Shown one piece after another: positions 35,781-44,791 of a DNA stretch of 64,000 nucleotides (positions are counted from its first letter, which is position 1; each line of letters starts with the position of its first letter). The DNA comes from Dehalococcoidia bacterium (lineage in GTDB: Bacteria > Chloroflexota > Dehalococcoidia > GIF9 > UBA5629): positions 248,001 to 312,000 of the forward strand of contig JBAZEK010000001.1 of NCBI GenBank assembly GCA_041653995.1. The letters run 5' to 3'. Below the pieces are notes generated by a model that saw only the letters and a program-made list of their open reading frames with translations, made no database searches and was not told where the DNA came from. The position numbers were made by a program, and so were the translations under genes.

Positions 35781-37010
35781 TCATTCCTTACCAGGTTGCT
35801 TGAGATTAGTTCCGGCCTTCACTTGAGGAGTACGCCGCTCTTTGAATAACCAGTTCTTTAATACGATTGGAGTTATGACTGTTGTCAGCAGACTCATTAA
35901 CACCACTGCTGAATATGTATTCTGGAATATCATGGTTCCATTCAACGCTATCAGTGCTACGACCATTGTGACCTCTCCCCTGGGCGCCATACCAAAACCG
36001 ACGATCAGAGAATCTTTCATATTCATGCCTGACAGTTTCGCTGTGGTGCCACAACCTATGACCTTCGTCAGAATTGCCACCACGGTTAAGGATAGCAGGA
36101 ACAGCAGAAACTCCAGAGTAATTACGTGAACATCCATTAAAACGCCCAGGGAGATGAAGAAGATAGATGCGAAGATAATTCTAAGGTACTCCGCCCCTTC
36201 CCTGAATACCTGTTCATGTCTGAGCCTGATCCCGGCGAAGGAGACGCCGGCAAAAAACGAACCTATTATGGCGGATAATCCTGCCAATTCGGCCAACATG
36301 GCATAAAGAAAGGCTACCATGATAGTAAAGAGGAAGATAGCTTCAGGATACTTTTCAGCTACTCCGGTCTTATCCAGCCTGATCATAATTCTGGCAAAAA
36401 CAAACCTGCCCAGCAAAACACTTGCGATAATAAATCCGATTGCCTTTGCAAGCGCTGTCAAAATTGTTGTAAGCGAAAGTGTGTCTGATACAAATCCCTC
36501 TGATACGGATAAAGCCAGCAGAACCAGAACATCATCTATTACCGCAGCACCAATTATTGCCCGGGCAGCTGCGCTCTGCAGTTTTCCCATCTCTTTAAGT
36601 ACATTGGATGTAATGGCTATGCTTGTGGCTGTCAGCGAAGTGCCGATGAAGATGGAAGCCCTGTAATCAAATGCAAACATCTGCGCTAAAAAGAAGCCGC
36701 CAAGCCAGGGTACGATAACTCCAAAGATTGCTATTAATAGGTACTTGAAATGGGCTATCTGTTTGAATCCGAATTCTAATCCTATGGTAAAAAGCAGTAC
36801 AACAGCGCCTAAATGCGCCATATTTACAACGAACTCAGTAGGGGTGAGCAATCCGATGCAACTCGGGCCCAATAGTATGCCAACGAAAATTATTCCCACC
36901 ACGGCGGACTGGTTTATCCAGTATGCGATCAGATAGCCAGCTAAAGCCATCAGCAATAGCAGGCTCATCTGAAATTCTGTGGAAGCTAGTATCGATTGTG
37001 CTGTCTCCAA
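35781..37010 (-). CDS. CPA2-family cation:proton antiporter (KefB-like membrane domain)
   Basis: About 409 residues with some 12 transmembrane helices and no C-terminal TrkA-N domain. Key motifs: VVGIIFVGILLGPSCIGLL, HLGAVVLLFTIGLEF, the unwound helix SLTATSIAITSNVL, and AIIGAAVIDDVLVLLAL with the ion-binding Asp pair. It probably exchanges K+ or Na+ for H+. The start is uncertain: I take TTG at 37010 with GGAG nine bases upstream. A TTG at 37046 would place an AGGAG inside the gene, and an ATG at residue 27 of that longer form is also possible. Confidence 0.83.
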   Translation of the reverse strand: METAQSILASTEFQMSLLLLMALAGYLIAYWINQSAVVGIIFVGILLGPSCIGLLTPTEFVVNMAHLGAVVLLFTIGLEFGFKQIAHFKYLLIAIFGVIVPWLGGFFLAQMFAFDYRASIFIGTSLTATSIAITSNVLKEMGKLQSAAARAIIGAAVIDDVLVLLALSVSEGFVSDTLSLTTILTALAKAIGFIIASVLLGRFVFARIMIRLDKTGVAEKYPEAIFLFTIMVAFLYAMLAELAGLSAIIGSFFAGVSFAGIRLRHEQVFREGAEYLRIIFASIFFISLGVLMDVHVITLEFLLFLLSLTVVAILTKVIGCGTTAKLSGMNMKDSLIVGFGMAPRGEVTMVVALIALNGTMIFQNTYSAVVLMSLLTTVITPIVLKNWLFKERRTPQVKAGTNLKQPGKE

Positions 37011-37172
37011 CAGTCTTTTCTCCGCTTCTTTCGGACTCCTGCACAAATAATATACATTAGACGAATTTAGAGTGTCTAATTGAACGGAATCTATTGCTGA
37101 ATTATCCTTACGCTGATGTGTAATAGAAGTGATGATTGTGGAATGCTGTTGATTATCCTCATAAGCGGTCGA

Positions 37173-38321
37173 TCAATATCTGAAGACGGCAGCCAATTTT
37201 GCACCATCAGGCACTTCTTCAGGCGCCACAGCGAATACGATTCCATTGTTGAGGAAAGTGTATATTGCAGAGAAATCTAATAAATCCTGGTCACCCGGCT
37301 GCGCTTCTTGATGCAGAACGGCCCGGCTGTTTTCCTGATCGAAGGTTCCCCAGGCTTGAATACCTACAGCTACAAACAATGTGTGGATCCGACCGTGATA
37401 AGATGCCGGTACAACTTCGGTCAGGTTTTTTGTAGCTTTGTCTGTGCCTGAAAGCTCTTGATAGCGTGCGAACGCTTGCGTCCTTGCTTTTATAAAGTAT
37501 GGCTCTGCAATGGCCCAGGCGCGCCGGCACAATTCATCATTACTCAGATCCTCAGGATTCCCACTGATACCGTCTTCCATTAGATAGTTATAAGTATTTG
37601 CTTTAGCATAAATCGGTATCAGGTAATCCACTCCCGCTAATATCAAAGGGACTTGTTCATTGCGAAGTAATTTGCTCAAGCCTGAATCTACTCGATAAAA
37701 ATACTTGAGGATGTTAGGCTTGATATCATCAGCGCCCCTGCCATGTCCATGAAAAACAGCCGACCGCTCACCCTTTTTAACAGGTGCAGCAGTATGTAGC
37801 TGAAGGTCTCGGTCATAACCATTGTGAAGGATATCTGCGAGGCTTTTCGGCATGTTTTTTATAACAACTTCAGCAGCAGTGTAACGTGTGCATTCCAGCA
37901 GCCTTACCCTGTTCTGACTCAAGGCCAATACATAAAAATGCACATCACTTGCCAGCAGGGCAAGCAGCGGTTTGATATGGAAACGACAAGTAACAACCAC
38001 GACTTCTTCAAACGATAATGGGACTCTATAGCAGCGAAATAAACCGGCTGCAGAGAATAATGCCAGACCATCGCTCTGATGTCGCCAGAAGAAAGTACGT
38101 TTAAACAACTTGTTAATAGGTTCCAGCAGGGCCATTATCTCTGCGGAAGAAAGACCCATGTCAATCAGACGCACCTGAGCTTCCCGCACCAGGTTCTTCA
38201 ATCTGATCGGGTCCTGTCTTATTTGTTCTCCCGCGCGATGGGTGGGCAAATAGATCGAGACACATGGTCCCACAGGATTCTCTACGAGTATTCTTACATC
38301 ATCCATCGACAGCATGCCCAT
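37173..38321 (-). CDS. baeRF3-type (archaeo-eukaryotic release-factor-like) protein
   Basis: 382 residues. The N-terminus (VRILVENPVGPCVSIYLPTHRAG, QDPIRLKNLVREA) and the C-terminal domain (RIHTLFVAVGIQAWGTFD, VAPEEVPDGAKLAAVFRY) match the bacterial baeRF family, relatives of eukaryotic release factor 1. Members are thought to act on stalled ribosomes or tRNA but are little studied. I choose the ATG at 38321 because GGGAGG lies eight bases upstream; an ATG two codons earlier is too close. It is monocistronic or heads the antiporter unit. The 240 bases upstream (38322-38562) show no gene. Confidence 0.75.
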   Translation of the reverse strand: MGMLSMDDVRILVENPVGPCVSIYLPTHRAGEQIRQDPIRLKNLVREAQVRLIDMGLSSAEIMALLEPINKLFKRTFFWRHQSDGLALFSAAGLFRCYRVPLSFEEVVVVTCRFHIKPLLALLASDVHFYVLALSQNRVRLLECTRYTAAEVVIKNMPKSLADILHNGYDRDLQLHTAAPVKKGERSAVFHGHGRGADDIKPNILKYFYRVDSGLSKLLRNEQVPLILAGVDYLIPIYAKANTYNYLMEDGISGNPEDLSNDELCRRAWAIAEPYFIKARTQAFARYQELSGTDKATKNLTEVVPASYHGRIHTLFVAVGIQAWGTFDQENSRAVLHQEAQPGDQDLLDFSAIYTFLNNGIVFAVAPEEVPDGAKLAAVFRY

Positions 38322-38562
38322 ATCCATACCCTCCCTATATTGTAGAATTCAAGAATGTGAGCAAACGTATCCAAGCAAGCTAAATTTCACCAGTGTAACG
38401 CACCTGTCCTTATTAATGACCCTGTGTAACAAAGCGCTGTTTCTTCCCACATAAGAGCCCCTACGGAAGCTATTTGCACCGTTATTCCATAATTGTAAAT
38501 ACATGTGACTCAGAAGTACAAATCCCCTCCCGGAGGAGGGCAAGCAATCTAAATGATAGTGG

Positions 38563-38648
38563 GTTTACAATAAGTTGACAATTAACAATGAATTAGTTTA
38601 CAATGAGTTGACAATGAAGGGTGGCCAGGTTTACAAATGGTTGACAAT
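38563..38648 (+). repeat. Three 20-bp direct repeats at 33-bp period (operator-like iterons)
   Basis: Copies at 38563-38582, 38596-38615 and 38629-38648, each of the form GTTTACAA(T/A)...GTTGACAAT, start exactly 33 bases apart. Each contains two 9-base half-sites (GTTTACAAT-like, GTTGACAAT) 11 bases apart, so six half-sites lie on one DNA face every one or three turns. The ATG of the HTH protein (38637) is inside the third copy. This looks like an autoregulatory operator; TTGACA occurs in every copy and could serve as -35 boxes. Confidence 0.8.
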
Positions 38649-39710
38649 ACAATAACAAAGGATAAGCTGATCGAGCTGGCCGGGCGAAGCGATAGAATCT
38701 TTGCATCCAAATTAGCGGATCAATTCAATGTTTCCCGGCAGTATCTAAACCGCTTAATAAATGAACTTGTTATGGCGGGCAAGCTGGTTAAAATCGGGAA
38801 AACAAGATATGCGTATTACGTGCTTCCGGAATATGCGCAAAAACACCCGGAGATTCTGCCGGCACGATATATCAAGACCTACGGCAATGCCTCGCTGGAA
38901 GAGCATATTGTACTGAACGAGATCGAACAGGAGTATCCTTCGCTGAAGAAGCTACCTGAAAACATCCGAAGCATCTTTACCTATGCTTTTTCTGAGATGC
39001 TTAACAATGCAATAGAACATTCGCAATCAAAGAAAATACGTATCGAAGTTGCCGTTCAGAACAAAAGGCTATTATTTGTCGTGGAAGACTATGGAATCGG
39101 TGTCTTTCGCAACGTTATGAAGGAACGGAAACTTGGATCTGAGTTTGAGGCTATGCAGGATCTGTTGAAGGGTAAGACCACTACAGCGCCGGAATCTCAT
39201 TCGGGAGAGGGAATATTCTTCACGTCTAAAGTGGGTGAAAGGTTTATCCTGGACAGCTATGGGTATCAGCTCATGGCGGATAATGCATTACCCGATGTTT
39301 TTATTGAAAGGATTGAGAGAGTAAAGAAAGGAACCCGGGTTACGTTCGAGCTAAATACTTCCTCTCCGCTCCACCTCAATGACGTTTTTAAAAAATACAC
39401 CAATACCGGGACTGGAAAAGATTATGGTTTTGATAGAACGGAAATAAGGATCAAACTCTATACCATGGCGGGTGTATATATCTCTCGCTCCCAGGCGCGA
39501 CGCGTTCTGGCGGGATTGGAAAAATTCAAGGTGATTGTCTTTGATTTCGACAAGGTCACTGTCATCGGGCAGGCGTTCGCCGATGAGATATTCAGGGTCT
39601 TCCATCATAAATATCCGGATATCAGGCTGGAAACAGAGAACATGAGCGAGAGCGTCGGTTTTATGGTTGAGCGGGCCAGGGCCGAAGCTGAATCCTTAAA
39701 AGACCGCTGA
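38637..39710 (+). CDS. HTH-HATPase-STAS-like (DUF4325) regulatory protein
   Basis: 357 residues. A winged-HTH domain (about 1-70, IFASKLADQFNVSRQYLNRL) is followed by a GHKL ATPase domain (about 90-240) with N box EMLNNAIEH (Glu120, Asn124), DYGIG (151-155) and the GEGIF lid (190-195). A C-terminal STAS-like DUF4325 domain (about 265-350) has VIVFDFDKVTVIGQAFADEIFR. There is no His-phosphorylation domain. The fusion resembles an anti-sigma-factor kinase and its antagonist joined to a DNA-binding head, so it may be a one-protein ATP-dependent switch. The start codon lies inside the third direct repeat, so autorepression is likely. No obvious target gene is adjacent other than the secreted proteins downstream. 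Confidence 0.82.
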   Translation: MVDNTITKDKLIELAGRSDRIFASKLADQFNVSRQYLNRLINELVMAGKLVKIGKTRYAYYVLPEYAQKHPEILPARYIKTYGNASLEEHIVLNEIEQEYPSLKKLPENIRSIFTYAFSEMLNNAIEHSQSKKIRIEVAVQNKRLLFVVEDYGIGVFRNVMKERKLGSEFEAMQDLLKGKTTTAPESHSGEGIFFTSKVGERFILDSYGYQLMADNALPDVFIERIERVKKGTRVTFELNTSSPLHLNDVFKKYTNTGTGKDYGFDRTEIRIKLYTMAGVYISRSQARRVLAGLEKFKVIVFDFDKVTVIGQAFADEIFRVFHHKYPDIRLETENMSESVGFMVERARAEAESLKDR

Positions 39711-39864
39711 TTTTAACGCCGGTACTATAGTACTGCACTCGTATAAAACCATTGACAAAGACCTCCCATACAAAGCAGAATATGATTGTCTACGTGCAGT
39801 AAGTGGTTTTGTGTGTCGTGTACCTGATTCAGGCAAGTAATTAATAAGCAGGTGGGGTATGAGT

Positions 39865-41640
39865 ATGAGCATTCGCAGATTTACAGGCTATTTGAGGTTA
39901 ATGGCATGCATTGCGGTGGTGGTTGCCACCCTGCTGGGCAGCGCGGGCCCGGCCGCGGCCGCCTCGCTGTGGACCGGCCTGCCCCAGATCAAATCCTTCT
40001 CCGCCACACCGATGGTGCTGCAGGACGGCCAATCCGCTCTCTATTCCTTCGAGGTCAGTAATGCAACCAGCGTGCAACTGATAGAAGCTGGCGAGGTCAT
40101 ACGGGAGATAAACAACCCTCCCTCTACCTCCTGTAAGGGAAACGTTAGGGGCAGGACAACCTACCAGATACCCCGGGGCGCCGGCAACAGCTTTGAAGCC
40201 GTACTGCTGGCAAACAATATGGGAGGCAGCCAGCAGAGGATGTTGACTCTCTCCTTTGCCGGCAGTCCGCCTGTAAAGACGGCCGCCCTGGTACAGACGC
40301 CATCGGACAACACCTCAACCGCAACCAGGAAACCGGAATGGCTGGGACAGACTTCCGGTTCGGCGCCAGGCGGACCCTCCGGACAGATCGTTGCCTCCTA
40401 CCCGCCGGCCTTCGAGAAGTGTCCCAAGGGATGCGATTATTGCCTGCAACCGGATGATGCGGCTGCACGGGGTTTTACCAACCAGTGCTCCAAAGGACCT
40501 TGCTATTACGCGCCCGATAAACAGCAGTTCTGGTATTGTTACAGCAAACCCAACACAGTGTGGTGTTGCCTGGACGGCAAGGTGGTTGAGACCACCAGAG
40601 AAATATGTGTTCAGAAGGGCGGAACGGCCTACGCCACCGAGGCCGAAGCGCTCAAAGGCTGCCAGACAACTACCGTGTGGTGCTGTTTGGACGGCAAGGT
40701 GATTGAGACCACCAGGGAGGCATGTGTCCTGAAGGGTGGAACGGCCTACACCACCCAGGCCGATGCGCTCAAAGGCTGCCAGTCACGGGGCTGGTGCTGT
40801 GAGTACGGGAAGGTCGGGCAAACCCTCCAGACGCCCTGCTTGCAATCGGGTGGGCAGTGGTTCCTCACCGAGAAGGAGGCCGTCGATGCCTGCGCGTCGG
40901 AGATCTGGTGCTGCCGCGATGGCAAAGTCATGCAAACCAGCAGGGAACTGTGTGCCCAGATGGGAGGATCAACTTACAGCACCCAGTCCGACGCGATCAA
41001 TTCCTGCCAGGCTGAACAGACCTGCTGGTGCTGCTCTAACGGCAAGGTCTTCCAGTCAACAACTTCACAGTGCGCGCAGTACGGCGGCAACTGCTATACG
41101 TCCCAGACCGAGGCCACCAGGTACTGCGAGGCCGCTCAAACCTGCTGGTGCTGCGCGAACGGCAAGGTTTTCCAGTCCACGGCTTCTCAATGTGCTCAAT
41201 ACGGCGGCAACTGCTATACATCCCAGAGCGAGGCCACCAGGTACTGCCAGGCAGCTCAGGCCTGCTGGTGCTGCGCGAACGGCAAGGTCTACCAGTCAAC
41301 AGCTTCCCAGTGCGCGCAGTACGGCGGTAACTGCTATACATCCCAGACCGAGGCCACCAGGTATTGCCAGGCAGCTCAGACCTGCTGGTGCTGTGCCAAC
41401 GGCAAGGTCTTCCAGTCAACAGTATCACAATGCTCACAGTACGGCGGCAGCTGCTATGCATCCCAGACCGAGGCCACCAGGTATTGCCAGGCAGCCCAGA
41501 CTTGCTGGTGCTGTGCCAACGGCAAGGTCTTCCAGACCACGCGTACCCAGTGCACGCAGTACGGCGGAAAATGCTATGCATCCCAGAGCGAGGCCACCAA
41601 ATCCTGCGTGGTGTATACGCGTCCTCCCATTCTACAATGA
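39865..41640 (+). CDS. Secreted protein with nine Cys-rich tandem repeats
   Basis: 591 residues. Signal peptide (about 10-34, ending AAAA), then an N-terminal beta-rich domain (35-130), a Thr/Pro linker and a Cys-rich module (FEKCPKGCDYC...). Nine repeats of about 38-40 residues follow, with consensus WCC.(D/N)GKV.Q(S/T)T...C.Q.GG..Y.(S/T)(Q/E).EA...C. Units 4-9 add two more Cys, giving six per unit. No family is known to me. Presumably extracellular and heavily disulfide-bonded or metal-binding. The ATG at 39865 has GGTGGGG seven bases upstream; an ATG two codons earlier is too close. A GGAGAC-led lipoprotein gene follows 64 bases later. Confidence 0.8.
   Translation: MSIRRFTGYLRLMACIAVVVATLLGSAGPAAAASLWTGLPQIKSFSATPMVLQDGQSALYSFEVSNATSVQLIEAGEVIREINNPPSTSCKGNVRGRTTYQIPRGAGNSFEAVLLANNMGGSQQRMLTLSFAGSPPVKTAALVQTPSDNTSTATRKPEWLGQTSGSAPGGPSGQIVASYPPAFEKCPKGCDYCLQPDDAAARGFTNQCSKGPCYYAPDKQQFWYCYSKPNTVWCCLDGKVVETTREICVQKGGTAYATEAEALKGCQTTTVWCCLDGKVIETTREACVLKGGTAYTTQADALKGCQSRGWCCEYGKVGQTLQTPCLQSGGQWFLTEKEAVDACASEIWCCRDGKVMQTSRELCAQMGGSTYSTQSDAINSCQAEQTCWCCSNGKVFQSTTSQCAQYGGNCYTSQTEATRYCEAAQTCWCCANGKVFQSTASQCAQYGGNCYTSQSEATRYCQAAQACWCCANGKVYQSTASQCAQYGGNCYTSQTEATRYCQAAQTCWCCANGKVFQSTVSQCSQYGGSCYASQTEATRYCQAAQTCWCCANGKVFQTTRTQCTQYGGKCYASQSEATKSCVVYTRPPILQ
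40561..41607 (+). repeat. In-frame tandem repeats of 114-120 bp
   Basis: Units begin at the Trp codons at 40561, 40678, 40792, 40906, 41026, 41146, 41266, 41386 and 41506. The last five intervals are exactly 120 bases and near identical in sequence, pointing to recent expansion; the first four units are diverged and shorter. Confidence 0.88.
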
Positions 41641-41704
41641 CACGCTTCCCGCAGCCGGGCAGGTTGTTGGATAATTGAATGCGAATTGATATGGAGACGG
41701 TGAT

Positions 41705-43270
41705 ATGAGAACAGATGATGATAAGAAGCGGCGGCCGGCAATGCTTTTTAAGCTGTGCATATGCTTTCTGGTTGTGTCGATCCTGACTGCGGCAGGTTGT
41801 TTTGGCGTAACTCCCAATCCTGTATCCGAAACCCTTGACGAATGCCAGTCCTTTACCACCACCTTCAGCCCGGTCGGACAGGTATGTCCCACGGGGCCCT
41901 TCACTTATTTCTACTGGCTATCGGGCGCGCCGCCCACCTGGGTGGTGCTGGATGAGAACACGGGCGTGCTCACGGTCTGTCCTCCCCTGGGATCTGTTGG
42001 AGTGTATAACTTCTCCGTGGGAGTAACCGAGATGTGGCCGGGGCCGGTCCCTCCGCCCTGTGCCACGGCCTCTCCTGCTGCGCCTGTGACGATTACAGTT
42101 GTGGCTGCTGTGCCTCCCGCTCCGCTCACCATCATCGACACCTTTGTTATGGCCTGGTCCATGGAGAGCTTTCCCTTCTACCTGCCGCTCAGCGCTGTCG
42201 GCTGCTCGGGCAACTACACCTGGAGTGCGGCAGGGCTGCCGCCGGGACTCATTCTTGATCCATACACCGGGGAGATCACCGGCGTCCCGCCACTCGGCTC
42301 CGCCGGCATTTATAACGTGACCGCCACGGTGACTGATAATTATTACACCTGCGCGGACTGCTGCCCGCCCGCCAGCCGACCCTTCATATTGGTTATCGAT
42401 TCCTACGGCGACTATACAAGCGGCATAGATTATAGTTCTTACTACGACTTCACTGTGGAGGTCGGCCCCGGCCTGACCGAAGGCACCACGCCGGTGCTGA
42501 TCGATGGCGCGGCGGAGGCCACCCTGGGTGGCAGCCAGTCGGCGTCCTTTACCGGTCACCCGGGGGAGATGTACCTCACCGGCGTCGAGCAGTCGGTAGC
42601 AGGAGCAGATCCCAGTGTCAGGTTCGGTGTAACAGGGCCGCACCAGATACTGGTCAGCGACTCCAACCAAACAGCCCACTTCGATTATGCCGTTGAGGTA
42701 TTTATCCAGACCGGCAGCGAGCCGCCGGGCGTGTCCGAGCCTCCCGGCACCGGTTACCATGCTCTGGGGAGCGCCTTTACCAGCAGTGCGGCCAGTCCGG
42801 TGACAAGCGCTACCCTGCCGGACGTAAAATACGTTTTCAAGCAGTGGATTCTGCCCGATGGCAGTACCAATCTCTGGCGAGACCTGTCTTTCAACGTCAG
42901 CGGCGCAGGCAATGTTAAGGCCGTCTATGACACCTATTATCAGCTCACTCTCACGTCGGACAATCCGCCCGTCAATGAAACGTCATGGGAATTAAAGGAC
43001 AGCACAGCCTCATATAATCTGGCACTGCAGCCCATACCCATGAGCGGGTTCTGGGGCCTGGTGGGTGGCAGGATGATCGCACAGAACGGCCAGGGCACGG
43101 TGGTCATGACCGGTCCCCAGACCAGGCAACTCATCTGGGCCTACGACTTCACCATACCGATTATCATATTGGCGGTGATAGTACTGCTTGTTATCGGTAT
43201 TGTGCTGCTGGTTGTCTATATGCGAAAGCGGCCTAAAGCCGGCGGCGCCACAAAGGGTACAACGGCCTGA
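41705..43270 (+). CDS. Lipoprotein with putative-Ig domains and C-terminal membrane helix
   Basis: 521 residues. The signal peptide ends at the lipobox TAAGC. Two He_PIG-type Ig domains are seen (PPTWVVLDENTGVLTVCPPLG and GLPPGLILDPYTGEITGVPP, each followed by G.YN.(S/T).(G/T)VT), then a Thr/Gly-rich beta region and a C-terminal helix (about 485-508, IPIIILAVIVLLVIGIVLLVV) with a basic KRPKAGG tail. It would be anchored at the cell surface at both ends. GGAGACGG precedes the ATG. It pairs with the Cys-repeat protein upstream; function unknown. Confidence 0.75.
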   Translation: MRTDDDKKRRPAMLFKLCICFLVVSILTAAGCFGVTPNPVSETLDECQSFTTTFSPVGQVCPTGPFTYFYWLSGAPPTWVVLDENTGVLTVCPPLGSVGVYNFSVGVTEMWPGPVPPPCATASPAAPVTITVVAAVPPAPLTIIDTFVMAWSMESFPFYLPLSAVGCSGNYTWSAAGLPPGLILDPYTGEITGVPPLGSAGIYNVTATVTDNYYTCADCCPPASRPFILVIDSYGDYTSGIDYSSYYDFTVEVGPGLTEGTTPVLIDGAAEATLGGSQSASFTGHPGEMYLTGVEQSVAGADPSVRFGVTGPHQILVSDSNQTAHFDYAVEVFIQTGSEPPGVSEPPGTGYHALGSAFTSSAASPVTSATLPDVKYVFKQWILPDGSTNLWRDLSFNVSGAGNVKAVYDTYYQLTLTSDNPPVNETSWELKDSTASYNLALQPIPMSGFWGLVGGRMIAQNGQGTVVMTGPQTRQLIWAYDFTIPIIILAVIVLLVIGIVLLVVYMRKRPKAGGATKGTTA

Positions 43271-43293
43271 ACGATTTCTCAATTCAGTAAATA

Positions 43294-43327
43294 AAGGAAG
43301 CCCGTCTTGCGCAAGACGGGCTTCCTT
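43294..43327. terminator. Bidirectional terminator
   Basis: A perfect 34-base palindrome (17-base arms, AAGGAAGCCCGTCTTGC and its complement) lies between the convergent lipoprotein and alcohol dehydrogenase genes, with A- and T-rich flanks. Confidence 0.8.
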
Positions 43328-43407
43328 ATTGTGACTTGTATCAGGCTCTTATCATCACCGGCAGCATCTTGAAATTGGCAATAGCCTTGAGAGCGTGTGA
43401 CTCATTC

Positions 43408-44448
43408 TCAGGATTCTTTTTGTATATCCGTATATATAGCTATTATTTCCTGCAATGTTACATCAACGGGATTGTTGGCCAGATGCCTCTCGTCAGCGGC
43501 AACCTCCGCGGCCATGGCCGGGATGTCCCAGGCGATCTTCGGGAGACTGCAATACTTACGGCGCAATGACTTCAATCCATCGGCATGGGCTGCGTCGAAG
43601 CGGTTGAGCTTTAATAGATAAGGCAGCACGACCGCCAGGGACTGGCCATGCGTCATGCCCCGGTTGGACAGCGGATAGGCCAGGGCGTGCCCCAGGGTTG
43701 TCCCTGTTCCTGTCAGTGCTATCCCGGCCATCAGGCTTCCCATCGCTATATTGCGCCTGCCCTCCGCATCACCGGATAAGGCGCGGCTGATATTATCCCG
43801 GCTCAGCAGATATGCTTCCAACGCGAGGGCGCGCGTTATATCATTTCCCTTCCTGGCGCCATAGCTTTCCACGGCATGCGCCATGGCATCCATGGCCGGG
43901 CAAACCATGACCGCAGGGGGCATGGTTGTCAGCAGGTCCGGATCGACTATAGCGACATCCGCTGCAAGATTGATATCGCTGAACGACTTTTTGCGCCCTT
44001 TGACCATAAGAACGGAATTAAACGTGACCTCACTGCCGCTTCCCGCTGTCGTCGGTATCATGATTTTCGGTACATCGATTTCCAGGGCGGTTTTCTTGGC
44101 CACATCCATCGCGCTGCCCCCGCCGATTCCTACCACAAGATCGGGCTCTACCCGGTTAGCGAATTCGACACATTTATCTATATCTTCTACAGATGGCTCG
44201 GGAGGTGTGGAAGAAAACATATTAACGGTCATTCCTGCTTCACTGAGGTCGGTGAGTATATCCTTCAGTGACGGCCGTTCAGGCATGCCTTTGCTGGTCA
44301 CGATGAGCACGTTGCTGCTTCCCTGCGCTTTGATCTCGGCGCTCAGTCTGTGTACCGTTCCCTCGCCGAAAACGATTCTGGTGGCCAGATGAAAAACGAA
44401 GCTGCCGATGCCGGCCGGGTGAAAATAGCTTGAACTGGCAACTCTCAA
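43408..44448 (-). CDS. Iron-containing alcohol dehydrogenase
   Basis: About 346 residues of the group III Fe-ADH family. NAD(P)-binding DLVVGIGGGSAMDVAKK, the PTTAGSGSE loop, and the metal ligands in CPAMDAMAHAVESY (Asp, His) and GTTLGHALAYPLSNRGMTHG (two His) are intact. It would interconvert an alcohol and an aldehyde or ketone. It is somewhat shorter than the usual 380 residues at the C-terminus. The start is uncertain: TTG at 44448 has GAGGT seven bases upstream, while a GTG at 44457 lies immediately after that site. Confidence 0.85.
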   Translation of the reverse strand: MRVASSSYFHPAGIGSFVFHLATRIVFGEGTVHRLSAEIKAQGSSNVLIVTSKGMPERPSLKDILTDLSEAGMTVNMFSSTPPEPSVEDIDKCVEFANRVEPDLVVGIGGGSAMDVAKKTALEIDVPKIMIPTTAGSGSEVTFNSVLMVKGRKKSFSDINLAADVAIVDPDLLTTMPPAVMVCPAMDAMAHAVESYGARKGNDITRALALEAYLLSRDNISRALSGDAEGRRNIAMGSLMAGIALTGTGTTLGHALAYPLSNRGMTHGQSLAVVLPYLLKLNRFDAAHADGLKSLRRKYCSLPKIAWDIPAMAAEVAADERHLANNPVDVTLQEIIAIYTDIQKES

Positions 44449-44507
44449 TTCCAACACCTCATTCTTTTAAACTATGTCTACCGTTTCGGCTCTATATCTA
44501 CGCAGGT

Positions 44508-44537
44508 TTGAATAATCAGAACGTTCTCAAATATAAT
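44508..44537 (+). promoter_or_regulatory. Candidate promoter in the divergent gap before the DUF1538 operon
   Basis: TTGAAT (44508-44513), 18 bases, TATAAT (44532-44537). The 343-base gap (44449-44791) between the divergent alcohol dehydrogenase and DUF1538 genes contains no gene that I can support. On the minus strand a second TATAAT around 44539-44544 could serve the dehydrogenase, with a weak -35. Confidence 0.45.
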
Positions 44538-44791
44538 TATTATAATCAGACTTTACGCATCCCTGAACAATCGGTGTGCTTGCGCAATCGTCCTGATTTA
44601 TTCCAACTTTTCACCGGCATCGACAACCTCCGGGCACGAATCGTATATACAGATAAGCGCTGTTGCAGTCGGTGACAATCAAATACGAGGGACATAACCT
44701 GTATATGGGCTGGACCGGTTGACCTGCCGACTTCAGGGCGAGTTATTCTAAGCCGCGGCGGCTGGTACTGCAAATATGGAAGGAGCCAGGT

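Noticed and set aside
40561..41607. CRISPR-like array
   Set aside because: The 114-120 bp periodicity is an in-frame protein repeat without unique spacers.
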